Below, in pieces: positions 24,377 to 35,386 of a stretch of DNA of 64,000 bases. Every line of letters begins with the position of its first letter. Within the stretch, counting starts at the first letter, position 1. The DNA lies in NCBI GenBank assembly GCA_951799445.1, contig OX637288.1, positions 13,828,501 to 13,892,500 of the forward strand. Direction: 5' to 3'. The translations under genes and the position numbers were made by a program. Below the pieces are notes generated by a model that worked only from the letters and a program-made list of their open reading frames with translations, was not told where the DNA came from and made no database searches. The DNA is from Pseudisothecium myosuroides (lineage: Eukaryota > Streptophyta > Bryopsida > Hypnales > Lembophyllaceae).

Positions 24377-27300
24377 TCACCGGGCTTTTTTGAGATGTGT
24401 AATCGATAGACTACATCTGATATTTTTGATATCACAGGGAATGGGCCTAAGAATCTTGAAGTTAGAGTCTTTGATGGTGCTGTAGTAGCAATATTGTCAT
24501 GACGCAACAAAACTCTGTCTCCAATGTTGAAAGAAGGTTGTCTTTGTACCCCTAGGTCATAATTTCTTTTAGCCTGATCATTGGCCAATTTAATGAGAAC
24601 TTTAACCTCTTCATGTATTTGCTGTAATTGACAAATTCTTTGCTCTGCTGTTGGGACTGTTGACGTTGTGGGTGTCGTAAACAATAACGCGGGATTATAA
24701 CCATAGGTTGCAAAGAACGGTGAATATCCCGTAGCTGAATGAAGAGAATTATTATATGCAAATTTGGCTATAGGTAAGAGATCCGACCAGTCATCTTGTC
24801 TTCTAGTGGTGAACATGCGTAAGTACTACTCAAGTATTTGATTGACCCTTTCAGTTTGCTCGTCAGCTTGTGGATGAAATGCCGTCGTTGGAGAAGGTTT
24901 TATACAAAGAAGTTCATACAACCGCCTCATGAACTTGGATACAAACATAGGGCCCCGATCCGATATTACTTCCTCCGGTGTGCCGTGGTGTTTCCAGATA
25001 TTATGAAGATATAACATTGTTGTTCCTTTAGAATTGATTGTTTTGTTAGTCGGAATAAAGTGCCCAGGTTTCGTATTTTTATCCACCACCACTAATATTG
25101 AATCATATCCTTTACTGATAGGTAACTTTACAATAAAATCATTGGATATGCGTTTCCAAGGGGATTCTGCAACAGGGATCGGTTGTAATAACCCGTACTG
25201 TGGATGATGCGTAGGCTTAGATCTTTGACATAAGTCACAACCGTCTACATAGCGATGGACGTAACGTCTCATGGTTGGCCAGTAGAATGTCCTTGCGACT
25301 AGATCCATTGTTTTTGCTCTCCCTTGGTGCCCTGCAGTAGGGGCGTCATGTCTTGATTTTAATATTTGACGCTGCAATTCTTGATAATGTGGTACAAAAA
25401 TTTTACCGCGGAAATAGAGAATGCCGTCCCTTAATTCATAGGATTGGAAGCGCCGGCGGGCGTCACTTGGGGCTTTATCAGGATTATTATTAAAAAATGC
25501 CAATATCGGTTGAAGAGTTTCGTCCATATGTGTAGCTATTTTGATACTCTTTATGAGGCTTGCATCAGTCCACACAGTTTCACAAGTTTCTAACATTGCC
25601 AATCTAAGTAAAGGTCTTGAGGTCAAATTCTCTTCCTTTGTGATATCTGTTGGCCTTGAAAGCATGTCTGCTCTACCATTTAATGACCCCGGCCTATGAT
25701 GAATTTCGAAATTAAATCCTGACAATAACTCAGACCAACGAGCTTGGCGTCTATTAAGTTGCTTTGTAGTTAAAAAATGTTCAAGGTTTTTGTGGTCAGA
25801 GATTACTCAAATATGATGCGATAATCCCTCAAGATACACCCGCCAATCTTGAAAAGCTAATACAATACTTAATAACTCTTTGCCATAGATGTCGTAATTT
25901 TGTTCTGCTGGTGACATTTTTGAACTTCGGTATGCGCAAGGATGAAGATGCCCGTCCTCCCCTCTTTGTGATAATATACCTCCCGTGGCCATATCTGATG
26001 CATCAGTCTCGACCACAAAAGGTTCTTGGAAGTTTGGGTGAAGTAACACCGGTGGTTGCAAGAACCGGGATCGAAGTTTGATGAATGCCTTATCAGCTTG
26101 AGATGACCATTCAAATTTATAATCCTTACGGGTTAACCTTGTCAATGGGATTGCAATTTGTGAATAATTATAAATAAACCTGCGGTAAAAGTTTGCAAAT
26201 CCTAAAAATGCTTGGACTTCCTTTACTGTTGTTGGTGTAGTCCATTCTTGAATAGCTTGCACCTTGTCTGTGCACATTTGTAATCCCTTTGAAGTGATAA
26301 TCATACCTAAAAATTCCACTGATTGACGATGAAATTTGCATTTTGAAAGCTTTGCATATAATCCATGTTGTTGTAGTCGTCTAAGGACTTCTCGAACCAC
26401 TGCTTGATGTTCTTCCAAGTTCTTTGAAAAAATAAGAATGTTATCCAAATAGATTACCACCGAAATATCAAGGAGATTGCTAAAAATATTCTGCATATGT
26501 GCTTGAAATTGAGCCGGTGCATTCGTTAAGCCAAAGGGCATGACTAAATATTCAAAAAGCCCATACCGAGTTTTAAAAGCCGTTTTAAATTCGTGGCCCA
26601 GCGCCATCCGTATTCTATGATATGCTTGTCGCACGTCCAATTTGGTAAAAATGGTGGCCCCTACCAACCGATCGGTGATTTTGGGAATTAATGGCAATGG
26701 GTAGCGATTTCGTATTGTGACCTTGTTGAGATTTCTATAGTCCACACATACTCTAATAGTTCCATCTTTCTTCCGGGCAAATACAATTGGTGCGGAAACG
26801 GAGGATTTGGATCGGCGGATCCATCCTTTCCCCAAATTCTCTTCTAGATATCGTCTTAGCTCTTCCAATTCTGTTGGCGACATGGGACGCAGTCCGGTAT
26901 TACGAGGTTCTTGCCCCTCCATAAACTCGATTTTCATATCCGCTGGACCGTGATTTGGAAGCTCATTTGAGGCTTCTTCACTAAAAGCTCCCCTAAGGTC
27001 CTGGTAATGGCTTGGAATCTGATCTTCCTTTGATTTTCCGGCATCATTGTCACATAACAAGTCCGACACTTGCAAGGCGTAGAGCTCAGCTTCTTTTGCG
27101 AACAATCTAAATCCGGCAGCCGATACAATTGCATACTTCGGTGCTTTTATTCCCACCTTCCCACTTGTGGTGGGGTTGATATCTCCTTTGGCCATCGGTA
27201 CAGGCTGGTGATTTCCGCCTGGAGCCTTCAACTCGTCCGTTGGTTTCTCCGGAGGAAGCCCTGAGACTGCTCGGCCAGATGGCCGCAACCCTCTCTTTCC

Positions 27301-27984
27301 CTCAGTTAACTCTGATCCTGGCCCACCAGAGCACCTTCCCTTTTCTGAGCCGTCCCTCCTTGCTTGGTTCGAAGACTGCGCACTGTCTGGCCCTTTTGAT
27401 CCGCTCCCCTCCATCGGAGCTTTCCGACCACTGCGCCTCCCTTCCTCGCGCTCGTCTCCCGAACCCTGCAAACAGGCTTGCTGGCAGTATCCCGACTCAA
27501 ATTTTACCGTTCTTTGACCCCATCGAATTGTGGGGTCGTGGCAACTCAGCCAAGGCGTCCCAAGGATGCAAGGGTACCGCCCAGTGTTTGTAATGTCATC
27601 CATTAACCACTCCCGATGGTTTCCAACTTCCAACTCCAAAATAGCCTCGTGCGTTATGAGGCCGGAATTGATAATTCGACCGTCGATTACTCGCACCTCC
27701 CTTGGATGGGCCTTTGGTTTAATCTCAGTGTGGCACTCTTGAGCAAACTTGGGATGTACAAAGACCCCAGTAGCTCTTGAGTCTACCAAGCTGCAAGCTC
27801 TTACATCATTTATTGTACAGTCCAACGTTAAATGGGACTCTGGATCGGTGGTAGCTCTTTGATAAAGAGGCATTGTTGATTCCTCCAGTTGTTTGGATGA
27901 GCTTATTGTCTTGCTGCCCATTGATTGATTCGTTGATTTCTCTGTTGACTTCCCAGGTTGGAAACCTATCTCCCCTCCAACCAT
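24377..27984 (-). pseudogene. Gypsy chromovirus pol (protease, RT, RNase H, integrase core), inactivated
   Basis: Domains in order on the minus strand from 27984: protease (27.8 kb, the expected DSG reads DSR at 27775-27777), reverse transcriptase (VCVDYRNLNKVTIRNRYPL; YLDD reads YLDN at 26440-26442), RNase H (FVVETDASDMATGG), integrase zinc region (H...H...CDLC) and DDE core (NDFIVKLP, ISDRGPMF, QTERVNQILE), then a DNA-binding tail running into the transposon terminus at 24376. In-frame stops: TGA at 25807-25809 within RNase H and TAG at 24826-24828 after the integrase core. Another TGA lies two codons before the 27984 ATG, and gag and pol are in different frames. Both active-site losses and all three stops are explicable as C-to-T or G-to-A changes. 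The frame resumes at 7675. Confidence 0.92.
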
Positions 27985-28046
27985 TCCTCAACCCCATGCG
28001 GCCGATACCGCAGTTTGGATCGGTCCCGGGTACCGAGATGAGGCAC

Positions 28047-29126
28047 TCAGTCCCGGGCTTTGCCTTTTCCCGAGTCAGATGCTTCTTCACTTGCTACCTC
28101 CAAAGTTGAAATTGACAATGGTTTGGAAGGGTTGGTTGGGCATTTTGCTCTCACGTGCCCCACCTGCCCACAACCCCAACATTTACCTTGTCGTTGATAC
28201 TCGAGGCGTTCTGCGGCAGTTTTCGCCAACGCGGTGGACACATGCATCGCATCAAGCTCCATTGGCATAGGGCCGGAATCTCTTTGAGGCGTGGGAGTGT
28301 GTGGAACTCGATCTTGTGAATTGAAACTTTGAAAAGGAAGACAACGACCTTGACACCGGTTCCACAATCGTTCATCAATTCTAGTGGCCATGGCCATCCA
28401 CTCTTGAAGTCTGGCCGGTTGAGTCTCAGCCGTCGCAATTGAGTCTAACACCTCATCCTTGAGGCCCCCACGGAATTTTGCCATCAAGCTGGATTCATTC
28501 CAATCCACTTGTGCTGCATGTTCGTTAAAAGTCGAAATATAGGTTGCAACCGACCCCGTTTGTCGAATTTTTCCAAGGCGATCTTCGACGTTACTCCTTC
28601 GATCCATATCTCCATAAACTGCAATCACAGCCTCCCGGAAACCATCATAATTATGCAATAGATTGTGAGGACGTCCTTCATCGAGAGCCTGGAGCATGGG
28701 CATTGCCCAATTTTGGGCTGCTCCAGTCATGTAAGACAACGCGTACGCAATTTTGTCTTCGTCATAACGGTATGTTTTCGGTTTCCCTCAAAAAACTAAT
28801 CGAAGTTGCGCGAACCATTTGTATACCTCCCCACCTTTCCTGCCAGAGAACTTTTCAGGTGTTGCCACCTTGAGCTCTCTACTCTCGAACTCCAAATCGA
28901 CACAATCCTCCTCTCTGTGATGGTCCCGAATATCTCCTTCCATTGTAACTGAAGAAGATGCAGGATGCTGTGGTGGAACCGCATGTTCTGAAAGCTGTTG
29001 AAGTATCTGGGGAATTGCATCCCGAAATACCGCTTGCACTTGCTGTTGTATGAACATTGCCAACTCGGGTCCCATCTCGCCAGACACTGGGGGTCCTGCC
29101 TCGGCACCGGACCCTTCTCGATTCAT
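28047..29126 (-). pseudogene. Gypsy gag with zinc knuckle, one in-frame stop
   Basis: ATG at 29126, glutamine-rich N-terminus, then the retrotransposon gag core (EKFSGRKGGEVYKWF, later YALSYMTGAAQNWAMPML) and a CCHC knuckle (CWGCGQVGHVRAKC) near the C-terminus. A TGA at 28788-28790 sits in the middle of the gag core in the same frame as both halves; a CGA to TGA change would explain it. The frame ends at 28047 and pol restarts in another frame, so either a frameshift mutation or a programmed shift separates them. Confidence 0.9.
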
Positions 29127-29287
29127 AACGCCGCGCAGTCTTAAATATTTTCTCAGCAGAAATTAACGTCGCAAATTAAATTATTTGAACTCTGGGATCT
29201 GAGCAAGTTCTGTGCAAGTATCTCTGCGCGTTCCGTCTACCAATCTATGACCATCCTTTCCGAGAGCGGAGCGTGGACAGTTTTAAG

Positions 29288-29297
29288 ACTCGACATA
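29288..29297 (-). promoter_or_regulatory. Primer-binding site of the gypsy element, complementary to its own transcript start
   Basis: One base inside the 5' LTR the sense strand reads TATGTCGAGT. It lacks the TGG start of tRNA-type sites. It is the exact 10-nt complement of ACTCGACATA at 29568-29577 (sense direction) in the LTR, which lies 32 nt downstream of a TATA-like box. This is the arrangement of Tf1/sushi-type self-priming. Confidence 0.7.
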
Positions 29298-29298
29298 A

Positions 29299-29687
29299 TG
29301 TTACGGTGGAGTTTACGTGAACGGGGTTCCTGTCGACTCTCCGCTGATTATGCGGATACTCGGAGTGATTTCAGGTTACAGTTCCCTGGACCAAGTCCGA
29401 GCAGTGAGAGATCGATCAGAGCCTTCCAAGTTCCCCAGGTTGCCGAACCAGTCCTGTATCGTTCAGCGAGGAGAGTAACTCCGAGCGAGAATCTCTCATA
29501 GTGAAATCATGCAGTCTATTACAAAACGCAGAGAATCGGAAATCAGACCTTCGTACTTGTTTCAAAATATGTCGAGTGAGGGACATCTCCCCCTCACTGG
29601 AGTTAAATACCCACATCGTTGCCTGAAGCTCTAACTGTCGTAACTTCCCCTGATCCCAAGTCCAGCTGTTAGGACGTAGTCATAACA
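29299..29687 (-). repeat. 5' LTR of the gypsy chromovirus
   Basis: 389 bp, near-identical to 6850-7238, followed by the AGTGA target duplication at 29688-29692. Contains the promoter described at 29568-29609. Confidence 0.9.
29568..29609 (-). promoter_or_regulatory. LTR core promoter and presumed transcript start
   Basis: On the sense strand, TATTTAA (29609-29603) is followed 32 nt later by ACTCGACATA starting at 29577, which would place the transcript start (U3/R border) about 110 bp into the LTR. The same motifs occur in the 3' LTR (7119-7128). The start itself is inferred. Confidence 0.55.
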
Positions 29688-29692
29688 AGTGA

Positions 29693-31628
29693 GGTTTTAC
29701 ACATTTCTCACATTTCTCAATTGGACATGTTAGTTCACCTTCATTTGCAAATTTGGTTAGTTTGGGCACACCCCAAATTCTGTAGGCTGGTTGCTGTACA
29801 AGGCGGCGGAAGTGAAAAACTCCATTTCAAGTTGCAATTTCGTCAGTGTTCACATGAGTCTACTATGTAAAAAAACCTTTCTAAATAAGAGTATCTTTGG
29901 TTGAAATTTTTTGAGCTGTTGTAGGTACAATTTTAGTTCACATTTGTACGGTTGGATTAGCAACAGATTATGAGAACGAAAATTTCAAAAGAAGTTCCCT
30001 AAGCAAGTGTTTTTGAGAGAAAAAAAATACAATGTCACTTTGGAGTTAAAGTACTAAAGAATCATAGAATGGACTCCAACAAGATTCGTGTGCGGCTCAA
30101 TTGATCGCACGCAATACCAATTTCAATCAAAATGTAGTACTTCAATAACTACATCCAAACCCTAATTCAACCTCAAAGTTTTTATCATGCCCCTTATCAA
30201 CCATTTTTTAATTATAATTTAGGCTTGCTTTAGGTTCTTGCGCTTAAAGAAACTTCACAAAAACCTCCCCCACACTCAAAATGGCGAAGGCCAGCACAAT
30301 CCTGAAGAATCCTACCCAAATGCTTATAAGTCTTTAGAAAATCTGCCTAAATGTTAAAAGAAATTACAAAAAATTTGCCAAGGAAAGTAGAGGTGAAGAA
30401 GTTTTCTTTGGTGAAAAAAACATACCACTTATACACAAACTAAAACCTACCATTAGAAGAAAAATCAACCCAGGTCTACTTTCCTTTGAGCTTTTTTGGG
30501 AGTTCGTCACAATGGAACAATGGCCATTATTCATCATCAATGATGAATAGCGGCCACAATAACAAATTAATAAAAAATATTTAAAAACATTAAAAATATA
30601 ATAATAATAATAAAATAATAATAATTCAGGTTGACTAGGATAATTTTGGCCACATCATATTCATTAGGAAAATATTTAAATTTCTTAAATTTCTTAAAAA
30701 AAAAATTAATTTCTTAAATTTTTTTTAATTTCTTAAATTTTTGTCTAAATTATTACACCAAAAAGTTACAAAGAGTGGTGTACTTGAAGCGATTTGCCAA
30801 GTGCAACGAGATAGAGTGGGGGGTGATTGCAAGAAACACCTGTCGATTTTGTTGCGTTTGGCTGATTTTTTCGGGAGTACTTTAAAATTAGAAAACTAAT
30901 TTTTAAAAATTTCAAAAAATATGACTAATGTATATATCTTTAAGACGAAGGTTCCCATGGAAGGAATTTTATAGGAAAATTCTCTAAGTAGGAGAACTTG
31001 AAAAGTGCTAAGTCACAAGAAAATACATACTTTCATGTTTTAATTAGGAAAAAATAGTAAAAATAAGTAAATACACAAAATCAAAACTGGCCATTTGCAA
31101 CAACTCTATGGAGATGGTCATTCACCAAAAAAACCACCAAAATAATGTTTTATGTGTTTCGAAATGCAAGCAAAAAGAAGCTCACTTTGTAGACTTTCAC
31201 ACTACACAAAATTAACTTTTTTTTAAATCTCTCTCCTGGAGAGCTAGAAGTCTACTAGAAGACCATCTACTCCAAATTTCAGCTCCAAATTCGTTTTTTT
31301 GGGTCCAAAATAGTACTAAAAACCCCAAATTGGCAAATGTGACATGAAATCGGGGGCTGTTTTTATATAGTAAAACATTTTTGAAAATTGCACAAAAATT
31401 ATGTAAGATGTATAATGGTCATGAGCACCTTCCCTATAAATCTTACATCATTTGGATCTAGAACGCAAAAGTTATGCCCAAAAAACAAATCAGAATGCAC
31501 CGTGTGACACAAAATAGTATAGGTGTTTCTTGCAATCACCCTGGTGTGGTTACACTATTGTTCCATTCCATGTTGGTCCTAATCCTCCAAAGGAATCAAA
31601 TCTTCTCTACAAGATATGCAAATGTCTA
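29693..31628. other. Intergenic, no gene seen
   Basis: AT-rich with short AAT runs near 30600 and oligo-T stretches near 30690-30740. No protein resemblance in any frame. Confidence 0.5.
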
Positions 31629-31849
31629 CCGGTATAAGAGAAAGGGGTGTTTTGAGTGAGTTTTTAAGTGTAGTCTTAAGCATAAGATTATAAGTAATGA
31701 CCTTTAAGGATATTTTCAGTAAAAATTTACTAGATATACATGTGTTTTTAGTATAAACTTACTGAAAATCACCTTAAAGATCATACTTATAATCTTATGT
31801 CTAGGACTATACTTAAAACTCACTTAAAATACCCCTTTCTTTTGTAGTG
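31629..31849. mobile_element. CACTA-ended palindromic MITE (diverged left end)
   Basis: About 220 bp, almost entirely an inverted repeat (agaaaggggtgtttt at the left against aaaatacccctttct at the right, with matched interior). The right end is TAGTG, the complement of CACTA; the left end has mutated from CACTA. Close relative of the better-preserved copy at 46864-47084. Confidence 0.7.
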
Positions 31850-32428
31850 ATTACATTGTGTTAGTATTTGTGATGCTAAAATATATTATGTTTTCACGAC
31901 ATTGTTATGGAATGAAAAACCATAATGATCATTCATCCAAATACAACTCTTATAATTCATAATTTTTTTCATTCTAAGTCCTCAGACAATTCGATTGACC
32001 ACAAACAATAGATCTTGACTAAATAGAACAATTTGGCATTATGTCTAATAATTCTCTTGAGATGGGTACATCACTCCCTCATTGATGCGAGACTTGATGT
32101 GATATGCAACCACATGCAACAACAAGAGACCGCATACAATACTCAATCTACACTAAATAGTGAAATTAGGTTACCTTAGCAATTAGATTGCTTTACCCCA
32201 GAGAAGTTACCTCATGACTAATGCTTGTCCAGATGGAGGCACATGCCATTTTCTAATCCTAAGCCACAAATCAATGTACCAACCCATGCCATACACATAG
32301 TTCTTAGTTTACTGCATCCATCTAAAGTAACTGTACATAGTGATATAGTGTTGAATGTCAAGAAATTGGTGTGGGGCAACCTAATTTCACTATTGAGTGT
32401 AGATCACTCACACTAATCTTAGATACTC

Positions 32429-32486
<58 letters not shown>

Positions 32487-32867
32487 CTCTACACTTCAAT
32501 ATAATTGCTAGTCCTTTCGACAAGTATGTGTTGTTCTATTGCATTGAAAACTAAGTGCAACTAAGAGATCTAAAGTGTAGCACTGTTGATTTGGACGAGT
32601 AATTTAATATGCAATAATTAGTAAGAAATTATTGAATTAACATTGTGCAAGTTTTGCAATATGGGAAACTAAGTGCAAGATTAATTTTAGGCTATTATGC
32701 ACTCAATAGGCTTGTATTACGTTTGACAAGAATGACAGCCAAACGCAAGAAGCCAATATATTTCCAAAAACTTGAATTCCATCTTAAGCCAACAATTGCA
32801 CCTCAAAGGCTCAGCTATTAATTACAAATTTTGATTGACAACAACAATCAAATTACTAAACACAATT
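31850..32867. other. Intergenic, holds a (TA)n microsatellite
   Basis: Contains an uninterrupted TA dinucleotide run at about 32433-32480. The interval also includes the presumed 3' untranslated region of the minus-strand F-box gene. No other gene seen. Confidence 0.6.
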
Positions 32868-34109
32868 TCAAATGTCTAGAAGGCAAGCATAAATGCCTCT
32901 AGACATAATACTAATGTCCTCATCCCAAGTATCACGCGGTAGCCTCTGCCAGCTTTTCTCCAACAAGTTGAATTTGATATAGCGCCCTTCTTTGCACGAA
33001 ATGATGATCGAATCCGCACATCCCACAGCAACCGGAATTTCCCAGACTTCACTTAGATGAAACATCTTCTTGGAAAGGTTCCGATTCTTTGCCACTTGTA
33101 CCACTTCTTGTGTCTCCAGCACAATCTTCCAAATACTTAACTTTATCTGTGTCTTGCATCTAGTGAACTTCACCATGTACAAACGACCTAAGCTAACTAC
33201 CAATTGTAGATTTTCTTTTGCGGCAGTTGAAAGAGGAGGAAAGTCAACATTGGTTTTGCACCATGCACCGGTCACTAAATCACAAGAGTATAATACAATT
33301 GTGCACAACTCATGCCCAAAGGGAATATTAGATAAGTCCACAAACAATGTGTAGAAAATCCCCTTCATAAAGATGCTGGAGTAGGCAGAAAGTCTATCAC
33401 TCGGTACTTCACAAAGTTTCTTCCACACCGAGGTCATGGACTCGTATAGAAAAAGGTTTTGTCTTCCTTGTTTGGTTGTGCCCCTACACATCTCCATACT
33501 TACAATTTTGTAGCTTTTGGTTGCATTGTCTATTGACATGACCACAATGTCATGGTTGTAAATTCCAAGTAACTCCGGAATTTCATGGAAACTCTTGCTC
33601 ATAGGGTTGCAAACAATGTGCATTCCTGTTTTTGACCATGATGATGCTACATACATTGTGTAGATGAGCTCTCCGTCCGCAGCTAATGTGTACTTGTACA
33701 ATCCCAAATTATGCCACCATGGGTTCTTTAATTCTCTATTCCTACAACAAAAATAATCCATGATGAAAGAATCAGACAACTTGTAGGAATGCTTCTCTGT
33801 TGGATCTAGTATATGCCACTCTGAGCTTGTTGTCATTGCTTTGCGAACCAATTTTGGAGAGACAAAGATTGAGAACGCTTTTCGAGGAGAAAGGGCTCGA
33901 AGAGTTGCAAAGCTTGGTTGAGAGATAAGGTGATTCCATTCCTTGCAAACCAAACGGAAGCGGCAAAGTACATGCAATGGAAGACAAGCCAATATAGTCT
34001 CGAGCACTTCAAGAGGTAAATCTTTCCATATTGAGTTGGACATGGATTTACTGAGAATCTCCTTGATAGAGTGGGATTTGATCTTCTCTTCTTCCTGGGT
34101 TTTTGTCAT
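32868..34109 (-). CDS. F-box protein, single exon, 413 aa
   Basis: Intact minus-strand frame from ATG at 34109. Residues about 27-67 are a clear F-box (IWKDLPLEVLETILACLPLH then RLVCKEWNHLISQPSF), the SKP1-binding module of SCF ubiquitin ligases. The remainder has the tryptophan-rich, aromatic-spaced pattern of plant F-box proteins with C-terminal kelch-like or FBA-type repeats (for example WHILDPTEKH, then YSCDLVTGAWCK, then KFNLLEKSWQRLPRD), which would recruit the substrate. The substrate cannot be told from sequence. Length and absence of introns are usual for the family. The N-terminal 26 residues are charged and probably disordered. This is the only clearly intact ordinary host gene in the window. 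No promoter element is obvious; the intergenic region upstream is repeat-poor to 34495. Confidence 0.92.
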   Translation of the reverse strand: MTKTQEEEKIKSHSIKEILSKSMSNSIWKDLPLEVLETILACLPLHVLCRFRLVCKEWNHLISQPSFATLRALSPRKAFSIFVSPKLVRKAMTTSSEWHILDPTEKHSYKLSDSFIMDYFCCRNRELKNPWWHNLGLYKYTLAADGELIYTMYVASSWSKTGMHIVCNPMSKSFHEIPELLGIYNHDIVVMSIDNATKSYKIVSMEMCRGTTKQGRQNLFLYESMTSVWKKLCEVPSDRLSAYSSIFMKGIFYTLFVDLSNIPFGHELCTIVLYSCDLVTGAWCKTNVDFPPLSTAAKENLQLVVSLGRLYMVKFTRCKTQIKLSIWKIVLETQEVVQVAKNRNLSKKMFHLSEVWEIPVAVGCADSIIISCKEGRYIKFNLLEKSWQRLPRDTWDEDISIMSRGIYACLLDI

Positions 34110-34495
34110 CTCTCACTTGAAATGCACCTCAACAAGATGGTTAGGAAAATCAAATTGTTGATAGAGAGATCAAATTCTTGAGTACTCGCAAGACCTTGAA
34201 CCTTCTACAAGGACTACAATCTTGATAATTGTAGTTACTTTAAAGTCAATATTAAATGACAATTACTAATAGATAACTATGGCAATATTTTATCCTCAAA
34301 AGTAGATACAATGGGATCTTCTCTTTGAAAACTAAAGTTCTAGATTAGTCAATTTCATCAATTTGACCTTGTGCTATTGCCACAATTGAAATAAAAGTGA
34401 AAGTAATTTTGTAATTTTTTTGTTTTTAAAATAATTCAAAAATCCAAAACTTGTATAACATCTCTTCATTTATATTCTACCTAGGTTAGTACCAT
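34110..34495. other. Upstream region of the F-box gene
   Basis: Presumed promoter and 5' leader of the minus-strand F-box gene. A TATA box could not be singled out in this AT-rich sequence. The right part (34370-34430) begins a repeat that reappears near 35387 and 59385. Confidence 0.4.
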
Positions 34496-34731
34496 TATTA
34501 CAAACTAAAAGTTAATTAAAGCATACTACAAAGTAAAAGATAATTAAAGCATATTACAAAATAAAAGTTAATTAAAGCATAATACAAAATAAGAGTTAAT
34601 TAAAGCATACGACAAAGTAAAAAATAATTAAAGCATACTACAAAGTAAAAGTTAATTAAAGTATACTACAAAATAAAAGATAATTAAAGCATACTACAAA
34701 GTAAAAGTTAATTAAAGCGTAGTAAAAAAAT
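34496..34731. repeat. Tandem array of ~29-bp units
   Basis: About eight units of the form tactacaaagtaaaagttaa followed by ttaaagca, with minor variation (agataatt or agttaatt). Non-coding minisatellite between the F-box gene and the phosphorylase relic. Confidence 0.9.
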
Positions 34732-35140
34732 AGGAACTCTACTATAGAGTAAAATATAATTAGGTCACAAATTACTTTTTACCACTTTTGTACTATTTTG
34801 CCTATATCCTCAGAAGATAAGTAAGAAGTGAGTTTCAACGTCCTCACAAATAGGAACTCACAGAGTTGTGAATAATAAAACAGGCCTGATAAGGATTGCA
34901 GTGGAATAGAAAACCCGCCCTAAGAGGTATTCTAGAATACCTAGCCATGTTAAAATTTGCAAGGTTTACATTATAAATTGTCTAAAATGGTAAATGGCCT
35001 TACAATTGGCGGGATCTAATGTAGCTTGGTTTATTGAATACCTCTCTTAGTGGTTTCTATTGGTGCATGTTCATACATATTTCAACGAATGAAAACATAG
35101 TAGCAAAGTAATGAAGATCAGAGGGGTGCCGTTTCTTTAC

Positions 35141-35336
35141 CTCCAACCATATCTCACATTGCTCCTCCTGACCATCCTTGGTCATGTGCTCTTGGAACAG
35201 ACCATACTTGTAGCGCAACCCATATCCCCAAGCAAGATAATTGAGAGTGGCCAATCACTCTAGGAAATGGAAAGCCAATCTTCCCAACCCACCATTGCCA
35301 AGCGCAGCATCCGTCTCCAATACACATGCTACGCTG
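35141..35336 (-). pseudogene. Alpha-glucan (starch) phosphorylase exon fragment
   Basis: Minus strand encodes DAALGNGGLGRLA, then FHFLE, a TGA stop, and LATLNYLAWGYGLRYKYGLF followed by KDGQEEQCEIWLE ending at a good donor (GGAG/gtaaag at 35141). DAALGNGGLGRLA and LNYxAWGYGLRYxYGLF are hallmark motifs of plant glycogen/starch phosphorylases, which split alpha-1,4-glucans with phosphate. The stop replaces the expected DSM or SM segment. No other exon of this roughly 800-residue enzyme is recognisable nearby, so this is a single-exon relic in a repeat-rich stretch, perhaps carried by a transposon. Confidence 0.85.
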
Positions 35337-35386
35337 TTGAATGCAACATACGCTTGTCTATTGTCAATTCAATAGTGACTAGTGTG

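Larger units (their letters stand above)
6850..29687 (-). mobile_element. Ty3/gypsy chromovirus, minus strand, split by a 16.7-kb insertion
   Basis: Two 389-bp LTRs (6850-7238 and 29299-29687) bound the element and both outer flanks read AGTGA (6845-6849 and 29688-29692), a 5-bp target duplication. Internal order on the minus strand is gag with a zinc knuckle, protease, reverse transcriptase, RNase H, integrase and C-terminal chromodomain, which is the chromovirus order. Subtracting the DNA transposon at 7678-24376 leaves about 6.1 kb. The copy is dead: in-frame stops interrupt gag and pol, and conserved protease and reverse transcriptase active-site positions are changed. The two LTRs differ at about 10 positions by my manual count, so the insertion is not very recent. 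Confidence 0.9.
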
